From contig JAJRAH010000060.1 of the NCBI GenBank assembly GCA_028679985.1, positions 1 through 10,320 of the forward strand: a stretch of 10,320 nt of DNA. Reading direction: 5' to 3'. This DNA is from Methanomassiliicoccales archaeon (GTDB lineage Archaea; Thermoplasmatota; Thermoplasmata; Methanomassiliicoccales; JACIVX01). The notes beneath the pieces are model-generated. The model was not told the DNA's origin. It saw only the letters and a program-made list of their open reading frames with translations, and searched no databases. Below are positions 6,293 to 10,320 of this stretch, in pieces. A program made the translations under genes and the position numbers. Within the stretch, counting starts at the first letter, position 1. Each line of letters opens with the position of its first letter.

Positions 6293-6625
6293 TCAGTGCT
6301 TCTTTCTACCGAAGAGCCGCCTGAATCCTCCCTTGCCTTTCGCTGTGCTATCTGGTTCCTCCCCAGACTCCTCAGCAGCGACCTCAGGGACATTTCCGGG
6401 AGATGGATCATCCGAGGTCTGCATCGTCGGAACAGACTGTGGGACGTTTGTCCCCATCTCCAGTCCGACCTCTGGCTTCCCATCTAGAATATCGCGCGCT
6501 ACTTCTTCCAGCTCTGCCATGCCGGCCGTTTCGAGCTCGACACCGCAGGAAGGACACTTCCTCGCGTCTGCTGGCATCTTATGATCGCACACAGGACACT
6601 CGATTTCCAAGCTCTCCGATTCCAT
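6293..6625 (-). CDS. Zinc-ribbon protein with basic C-terminal tail
   Basis: A 110-residue protein with three parts. A double-knuckle zinc ribbon comes first (CPVC 10-13 and CPSC 24-27). A polar, acidic and proline-rich linker follows (about 45-95) that is probably disordered. The end is a short basic tail, GGFRRLFGRKKH, which could form an amphipathic helix. The tail resembles membrane- or ribosome-binding tails, but no target can be named. The ATG at 6625 lies about 37 bases after a TATA-like box (6658-6667). It is the first gene of the probable operon continuing into the PUA and small zinc-ribbon genes. An earlier ATG in another frame gives no family-like sequence. Confidence 0.75.
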   Translation of the reverse strand: MESESLEIECPVCDHKMPADARKCPSCGVELETAGMAELEEVARDILDGKPEVGLEMGTNVPQSVPTMQTSDDPSPGNVPEVAAEESGEEPDSTAKGKGGFRRLFGRKKH

Positions 6626-6657
6626 GAGATCTCGCTGGAAAAAGCAATAAGATTTTG

Positions 6658-6667
6658 CGATTTAACC
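6658..6667 (-). promoter_or_regulatory. Probable TATA box of the zinc-ribbon/PUA operon
   Basis: The minus-strand sequence ggttaaatcg is centred about 37 bases before the ATG at 6625, predicting a start near 6636 and a leader of about 11 nt without a clear Shine-Dalgarno. Confidence 0.4.
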
Positions 6668-6684
6668 GTTGCGGTCTGAATAAC

Positions 6685-6705
6685 CATCTCTGAAAATCTG
6701 AGATG
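6685..6705. repeat. Inverted repeat in the divergent intergenic region
   Basis: CATCTC and GAGATG form a perfect six-pair stem around a nine-base loop. It lies upstream of both divergent TATA boxes, so it is in neither predicted mRNA. Confidence 0.35.
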
Positions 6706-6730
6706 AGTCCTCCTGAATTCGGACATCCAG

Positions 6731-6760
6731 CCTCTCAGAACCCAGCGGTTCTCTCGGAGG
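6731..6760. repeat. Two-part hairpin in the divergent intergenic region
   Basis: AGAACC (6737-6742) and GGTTCT (6747-6752) pair perfectly around the loop CAGC. An outer CCTC/GAGG stem (6731-6734 with 6757-6760) extends it across a small internal loop. It could be part of a small RNA or an operator; nothing else in 6668-6798 is recognisable as a gene. Confidence 0.35.
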
Positions 6761-6798
6761 GGGATCGCTATCAGGTCGTGGAGCGGGGCAGAAAGAGC

Positions 6799-6806
6799 TT
6801 TAATCA
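6799..6806 (+). promoter_or_regulatory. TATA box of the membrane-protein operon
   Basis: The sequence tttaatca is centred about 27 bases before the ATG at 6830, so the transcript should start at or next to the start codon (leaderless). No Shine-Dalgarno is needed or seen. Confidence 0.5.
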
Positions 6807-6829
6807 AGTAGCATCATAGGGCGGAACCG

Positions 6830-7657
6830 ATGCGCTGGGGATTGCTCGGTGTAAGGCTCCTGATCATTGCAGTCAACTTGATCGTTGCAGCCATCATCAT
6901 TCTGGCAGTGATTCCTCTGGCCGTCGGAGGTCTTGATATCGACATTCCCGAGACCGGGGAATCTGGCTGGACCCTCGAGGGCGATGTATTGCATCTCAAC
7001 GCCCCGATAAGCGTATACAATGGAGGGTTCTACGATTTCGAGGATTTCTCCCTCGGACTGCACGTTGAGGACGAGAATGGCGACGAGGTCCTGGACGAGC
7101 GGACCGATCCCGTGGATCTCAAGGCCGGACGTTCGACTGACGTGGACCTCGGACTTAGCCTGGACATCGGCGACGTGCCAATCGAGGCCAAGAGACAACT
7201 CGTCTTCGAGGGCGCCTCGTTCGAGATATCCGTGAACATCGAGACCTATTACATGATGAGCCTCATGAAGCTGGGAATCACCATAACCGACGAGATGCAG
7301 TGGAGCCCGCTGATCAGCGATTACGGCATTGATCAAAGCGGGATCTATTATCAGTATTCTGGATCCCAGATCGAGATGATCGTTCCCTACTACATCTCGG
7401 CATCCGAACTCGTGGATGGCTACGTGATTCAAGTTACTTCGGAACTCAGCAACTCAACGTCCGTTCTCGCAACCGGTTCGGAATATGTCACACTGACACA
7501 ATCCACGGTCGGCGAGTTCAGTTTCATCCTGACCGAAGAGGCGACCCTCTGGCTCGCAACGCACTCCGAAACGCTGACCGTGACCATTGAATTGACCATG
7601 ATGGGGGCTACGGCAAGCGAATCGTTCCAGTATTACTGGAACTCCCCGGGACCGTAG
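6830..7657 (+). CDS. Membrane-anchored extracytoplasmic beta-rich protein
   Basis: A 275-residue protein. One hydrophobic segment at 5-34 serves as an uncleaved signal anchor or signal peptide; there is no lipobox cysteine. The rest is polar, acidic and rich in beta-forming residues, as expected outside the membrane. Residues about 50-140 (LNAPISVYNGGFYDFEDFSLGLHV, then a charged turn, then DLKAGRSTDVDLGL) resemble the LEA14/WHy-type beta sandwich, with a conserved V.N.G turn and a polar 'p-l-k-a-g' strand. A second beta-rich half covers about 165-275. The resemblance is by eye and tentative. The gene is followed after ten bases by a 4-TM protein, suggesting a joint envelope role. Confidence 0.75.
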   Translation: MRWGLLGVRLLIIAVNLIVAAIIILAVIPLAVGGLDIDIPETGESGWTLEGDVLHLNAPISVYNGGFYDFEDFSLGLHVEDENGDEVLDERTDPVDLKAGRSTDVDLGLSLDIGDVPIEAKRQLVFEGASFEISVNIETYYMMSLMKLGITITDEMQWSPLISDYGIDQSGIYYQYSGSQIEMIVPYYISASELVDGYVIQVTSELSNSTSVLATGSEYVTLTQSTVGEFSFILTEEATLWLATHSETLTVTIELTMMGATASESFQYYWNSPGP

Positions 7658-7662
7658 GAGGT
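7657..7662 (+). promoter_or_regulatory. Ribosome binding site deciding a TTG start
   Basis: GGAGGT overlaps the last base of the upstream stop codon and lies five bases before the TTG at 7668. The ATG at 7663 is too close to the site and is followed two codons later by a stop. Confidence 0.7.
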
Positions 7663-7667
7663 ATGAC

Positions 7668-8288
7668 TTGAACGAATTCTCGTTGAAGGAGGGTAAGATT
7701 CGGGGAGGGCTGTTCGCGGCCATCGGCGCAGCAGTGAAATACGTCGTCGTGCCAGTGATTATCTTCACGCTCATCCTATCCTTCTTCTCTGCTCTGAATA
7801 GCCTCGACGAGAACCTCGGCCTGACGATGATCGGCGACATGAGGAATGCCGCACTCATCATCGGCATACCAATCATATTCCTCGCATTCTTCAGGGGCTT
7901 CTATCCGAAAGGTTCGATCTCGAGGGTCACTTTCGCGATACTCACGACCGCAATGGTATGCATCTGGATATGGTTTGTCATGCGCGGGGGCAAGTTCCAG
8001 ATGTCCGCGACGGTCGCAGAACTCAATTTGGACATCTCGCTTCTGATACTGGTGTTCATCTTCGTCGCCGCACTCGGAGGCATGTACTACGTCGCAGAGA
8101 TGTTCTCGTACAGGAAGGAGTACCTGACGAAGAGAGGTGCCCCGCCGCAGGCTCCGGGTCAGGGTCCCGCCGCAGAGCAGGCCTCGAGCCCGCAGGCATC
8201 CGCGGAGCAGGGACAGACAGAGCAGCCAGCGAGTCCCGGAGATGCCAGCGAATCCAAGGAACAACCTCCAGAACGAAATGGCGCCTGA
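7668..8288 (+). CDS. Four-TM membrane protein with a Pro/Gln-rich tail
   Basis: A 206-residue protein I do not recognise. Hydrophobic segments at about 22-44, 58-78, 87-106 and 121-145 predict four membrane helices. They are followed by a positively charged stretch (SYRKEYLTKR) that points the C-terminus to the cytoplasm. Residues 157-206 are a low-complexity tail rich in P, Q, A, E and S, likely disordered. The TTG start is supported by GGAGGT (7657-7662). The gene follows the anchored extracytoplasmic protein by ten bases, so the two are translated from one mRNA and may form a membrane complex. The stop converges on the KaiC-like gene, with a small hairpin between. Confidence 0.8.
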   Translation: MNEFSLKEGKIRGGLFAAIGAAVKYVVVPVIIFTLILSFFSALNSLDENLGLTMIGDMRNAALIIGIPIIFLAFFRGFYPKGSISRVTFAILTTAMVCIWIWFVMRGGKFQMSATVAELNLDISLLILVFIFVAALGGMYYVAEMFSYRKEYLTKRGAPPQAPGQGPAAEQASSPQASAEQGQTEQPASPGDASESKEQPPERNGA

Positions 8289-8290
8289 GC

Positions 8291-8304
8291 GAAGCCTGTG
8301 CTTC
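8291..8304. terminator. Hairpin between convergent genes
   Basis: GAAGC and GCTTC form a perfect five-pair stem around the loop CTGT, placed in the 25-base gap between the convergent stops at 8288 and 8314. It can act in both directions, but no T run accompanies it. Confidence 0.35.
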
Positions 8305-8313
8305 TGAGGAATC

Positions 8314-9045
8314 CTACGGAACGATCTCGATACCGCCTTTTCCTATGTCGAATGTGACGTAATCTACCGGAGTTGGCGTCCTTCTCATCTTGATGACTTC
8401 CAGAACTCGTTCCCTAGAATCCGTGTACGGGTTATTCCTCTTCATCAACTTGATCGCTCCGTCTACGGAGTACAAGGCGACTTCTCCGAACTTGCTCATC
8501 GTCGTCTCGTCGCAGATGAACATGGACGTACACCTTCTCTTGCTGAGAGAGAACACGAGATAGTCGAGCTGCTGTCTGAAGTGAGATAGGTTCATGTCCA
8601 GAGCAAGTATGCCGAGATTGTCGATCACGACGTTCTCGATATCCCGATCTATCAGATCGATCAGACCCCCGAATCCTCGCTCCGCGCTGTATGAATCGTA
8701 CTGGTATTTCGCCTCGACCATCCTCTCCTCAAGGATCGGATATGTTCTCAGAAGGTCCCGATCCTCGTAGGATTTCAGATCCCAGCCGAACTGAGCGGCC
8801 TGATCGAAAAGATCGTCCCTGGTCTCTTCCACCGCGATGTAACCGGTGCGTTCGCCCCTCGAGCACCTGCTGTTGACGAAATGAAGTGCGAGTATCGTCT
8901 TCCCGGTCCCGGCCTGACCGCAGACCATGACGCTCTTCCCTTTGGGATATCCTCCGAGCAGACTGTCCAGACCTGGGACGCCTGTCGAGACCCTGTCCAC
9001 TTCGCTCGCTGCCGACGTACGGCTACGCGACACCATCAACCCCAC
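8314..9045 (-). CDS. KaiC-like RecA-superfamily ATPase
   Basis: A single-domain KaiC/RadA-type P-loop ATPase of 243 residues. The TGVPGLDSLLGGYPKG entry is typical of KaiC domains. Walker A is GQAGTGKT (43-50), the acidic pair E73-E74 in VEETRDD is placed as the catalytic glutamates, and Walker B is VVIDNLGIL with D142. All motifs are intact, so ATP hydrolysis is expected. Archaea carry many such single-domain proteins, often regulatory, and the role here is not readable. FlaH/ArlH is unlikely because no archaellum genes are near. The start is GTG 9045, close to the predicted transcript start; ATG 9036 and GTG 9033 are alternatives that leave the domain intact. It has its own TATA box in the 103 bases after the nuclease gene. 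Confidence 0.88.
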   Translation of the reverse strand: MGLMVSRSRTSAASEVDRVSTGVPGLDSLLGGYPKGKSVMVCGQAGTGKTILALHFVNSRCSRGERTGYIAVEETRDDLFDQAAQFGWDLKSYEDRDLLRTYPILEERMVEAKYQYDSYSAERGFGGLIDLIDRDIENVVIDNLGILALDMNLSHFRQQLDYLVFSLSKRRCTSMFICDETTMSKFGEVALYSVDGAIKLMKRNNPYTDSRERVLEVIKMRRTPTPVDYVTFDIGKGGIEIVP

Positions 9046-9069
9046 ACCAGGAGGACAAAACGAATTGCA

Positions 9070-9082
9070 GCATATAATATGC
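9070..9082 (-). promoter_or_regulatory. Symmetric TATA box of the KaiC-like gene
   Basis: GCATATAATATGC is a perfect palindrome around one base and reads as a TATA box on both strands. On the minus strand it predicts a start near 9050, a few bases before GTG 9045. No gene starts at the matching place on the plus strand. Confidence 0.5.
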
Positions 9083-9148
9083 TTTCGAGGTCCGCGCGTG
9101 CTGGTTCGTGCACAAAGGAAACCGGCGACGGATACGCGTAATTCGCAA

Positions 9149-9520
9149 TCAGAGCTCAGAGAAAGGCGGATCGAATTTCACGGCACGAAGCATCTCGATC
9201 ACCGAGTCGTCTCTTCTGACGATAAGAACCCCGACCCCCAGGGCGTTGAAGTCGCCTATGTTGCGGAGGATGATTCGCTGCTTGTTTGACGGCATGGCGA
9301 CATAGCTTCTCTCGGCAAAGAACCGATAGATGTGAGCCTGGCCAAGCGCGGCCCTCCAGTCGGACAGCTTCATCTCGACCGCGACCATGACCCTTCTGCC
9401 TTCGATCCCTACGACGTCCGGTCTCCTGTGACATATGCGGTACTCGTTGACAGGCTCCCATCTTCGAGATCTTATCCATCGATTGACAGGAGCTCTCATT
9501 TCCTCTTCGTCGCTGAACAA
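9149..9520 (-). CDS. PD-(D/E)XK nuclease-like protein
   Basis: A 123-residue protein with the core of a PD-(D/E)XK (restriction-endonuclease-fold) nuclease. RRPDVVGI supplies the PD aspartate, and a strand later VAVEMKLSDWRAAL supplies E-x-K. The following helix and the YVAMPSNK strand are as in small archaeal and bacterial proteins of this fold. An N-terminal helix carries charged residues and WEPVNEYRI. The active-site pattern is intact, so metal-dependent DNA or RNA cleavage is plausible but unproven. The start is TTG 9520 because GGAGAGG lies nine bases upstream (9530-9536); ATG 9499 is the alternative, with its purine run too close. The open frame up to 9838 is antisense to the next gene and is not counted. 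A TATA-like ggtttatcc at 9603-9611 may drive it. No methyltransferase is adjacent. Confidence 0.7.
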   Translation of the reverse strand: MFSDEEEMRAPVNRWIRSRRWEPVNEYRICHRRPDVVGIEGRRVMVAVEMKLSDWRAALGQAHIYRFFAERSYVAMPSNKQRIILRNIGDFNALGVGVLIVRRDDSVIEMLRAVKFDPPFSEL

Positions 9521-9617
9521 TCCGGCCTTCCTCTCCGTCTTCCCGATAGCGAGTTCCGTCGCGCTCCTCTGAGATCGGGGATCTGAATCGATGGGATCCG
9601 CCGGATAAACCTTCCGA

Positions 9618-9625
9618 GGAGGTGA
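9618..9625 (+). promoter_or_regulatory. Near-perfect Shine-Dalgarno before a mini-ORF
   Basis: GGAGGTGA is the longest match to the 16S rRNA end in the window and lies five bases before the ATG at 9631. It does not serve any long reading frame. Confidence 0.5.
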
Positions 9626-9630
9626 CCGAA

Positions 9631-9651
9631 ATGCGGCTATGGAACTGCTGA
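9631..9651 (+). CDS. Possible six-codon leader peptide
   Basis: ATG CGG CTA TGG AAC TGC TGA encodes MRLWNC. Its only support is the strong Shine-Dalgarno placed at the right distance and its position in the leader region of the next gene. It could be an upstream ORF controlling that gene or a chance site. Confidence 0.25.
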   Translation: MRLWNC

Positions 9652-9666
9652 TAGGAAAGCAAAGAT

Positions 9667-9685
9667 AGAGGTAGCGACAACCTCT
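9667..9685 (+). promoter_or_regulatory. Hairpin between mini-ORF and next gene
   Basis: AGAGGT (9667-9672) and ACCTCT (9680-9685) form a perfect six-pair stem with a seven-base loop, ending 13 bases before the GTG at 9699. It could affect translation of that gene; the evidence is pairing and position only. Confidence 0.3.
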
Positions 9686-9698
9686 CGTTCGCAGATGC

Positions 9699-10320
9699 GT
9701 GCAAGGGGAACAGATAAATACCGAAGCATATCTAGCCGGGGAGAACAAGGAGAGTGCGTTTCTGGGAATAAGCATAGCAATAAACGAACTGGACAGCGAT
9801 GAATCGCTGTGCAAAGCAAAGAAGATTTCGACGCTCAAGGTTCATCTGAACTCAGTCGCGGGATACGAGCAGCATGCGGAGTTCGACATGGTAGTCGATG
9901 CCGAGGATGCCAAGAAGGCCCTTGGCACAGATTGGGAAGCGTTCCTCAAGAGGAACAGGATCGATGCAGAGACGGAAACAATCTACCTCGAGAAGATAAA
10001 GAATGAGGCAGACAGACAGAAGGTGATCCCGGTAGCCAAGAAGCTCTACAACGGCTGGATACCTTTGGCTGACCTACCCGAGAATTCACTGCAGAACCTG
10101 CGAGCGATGGCGGACATGAACAACAGACTCACGGAATGGGACATGCTGTCCTTCGACGAACTCAACGAGACCTGTGCCCGCTGCCCTCTTTCGTGGGACA
10201 ACAAGCGAGGATGCATAGGGACCTTCGGACCGGAGAATAGCCTACTCCCCTCGATAGCCGAGAAGTATGGCTGCAAGATCGTCGCAGCCGTACCGAAATA
10301 TGCAAAGGACGGGACGAAGT
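9699..10320 (+). CDS. Unrecognised cysteine-containing protein, 3' end outside the window
   Basis: An open frame of 207 codons runs off the right edge without a stop. I do not recognise the family. Residues 1-120 are charged and mostly helical in character (FLKRNRID, IYLEKIKNEADRQKVIP). Later come YNGWIPLADLP and a segment with CARCPLSW, RGC and YGC. The CxxC, the cysteine nine residues on and a fourth cysteine about 20 residues further could bind zinc or an iron-sulfur cluster; this is inference. Codon use and the lack of stops support real coding. GTG 9699 is the only canonical start between the in-frame stop at 9672 and ATG 9888. It has no Shine-Dalgarno, so the start is uncertain. The gene is divergent from the PD-(D/E)XK gene, with 178 bases between them. 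Confidence 0.72.
   Translation, partial: MQGEQINTEAYLAGENKESAFLGISIAINELDSDESLCKAKKISTLKVHLNSVAGYEQHAEFDMVVDAEDAKKALGTDWEAFLKRNRIDAETETIYLEKIKNEADRQKVIPVAKKLYNGWIPLADLPENSLQNLRAMADMNNRLTEWDMLSFDELNETCARCPLSWDNKRGCIGTFGPENSLLPSIAEKYGCKIVAAVPKYAKDGTK

Noticed and set aside
8314..9520. KaiC-like ATPase and PD-(D/E)XK gene as a two-gene defence module
   Set aside because: They are 103 bases apart and the ATPase has its own promoter; single-domain KaiC proteins are common in archaea. No evidence links them.
9521..9838. N-terminal extension of the nuclease frame
   Set aside because: It overlaps the divergent gene antisense, is serine/proline-rich without family signal, and lacks a ribosome site at its start.
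1..10320. CRISPR array, insertion sequence, integrase or attachment repeat at the tRNA
   Set aside because: No regularly spaced repeats, transposase motifs or second copy of the tRNA 3' end were seen in the window.

Overview
This looks like a chromosomal segment of an uncultured euryarchaeon, most likely a Thermoplasmatota relative. The pointers are: a tRNA-His with an encoded G-1 and CCA end, RtcB, archaemetzincin, an MCT-1-like DUF1947/PUA protein, archaeal-type SepF, a KaiC-like single-domain ATPase and a seven-helix DUF835 protein. Promoters are TATA boxes about 25 bp ahead of the transcript start, some of them apparently leaderless. Starts are often GTG or TTG. The exact lineage is inference; no 16S or other placement marker is present.

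Layout. 1-117: tRNA-His with its own promoter. 96-1370 (-): 7-TM DUF835 protein whose last codons run antisense into the tRNA. 1371-1520: divergent promoter region with a perfect 17-nt palindrome beside a TATA box. 1521-3505 (+): rtcB and an archaemetzincin gene that seems to begin at a CTG overlapping the rtcB stop. 3511-4824 (-): HD-domain phosphohydrolase (dNTPase-like), probably leaderless. 4936-5316 (-): sepF. 5475-6625 (-): probable operon of zinc-ribbon protein, MCT-1-like PUA protein and small zinc-ribbon protein. 6626-6829: divergent intergenic region with two hairpins. 6830-8288 (+): two-gene operon for an anchored extracytoplasmic beta-rich protein and a 4-TM membrane protein. 8314-9045 (-): KaiC-like ATPase. 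9149-9520 (-): small PD-(D/E)XK nuclease-like protein. 9699-10320 (+): unrecognised cysteine-containing protein cut by the window end, preceded by a six-codon mini-ORF with a near-perfect Shine-Dalgarno and a hairpin.

How the genes relate. Most of the window is information-processing and cell-maintenance genes: RNA ligation, translation factor, FtsZ anchoring, nucleotide hydrolysis. No CRISPR array, insertion sequence or clear phage or plasmid module is visible. I do not see a convincing complete new multi-gene system. The best leads are the non-canonical archaemetzincin start, the palindromic rtcB/DUF835 control region, the structured 6.7-kb intergenic region, and the uncharacterised nuclease/cysteine-protein pair at the right end.
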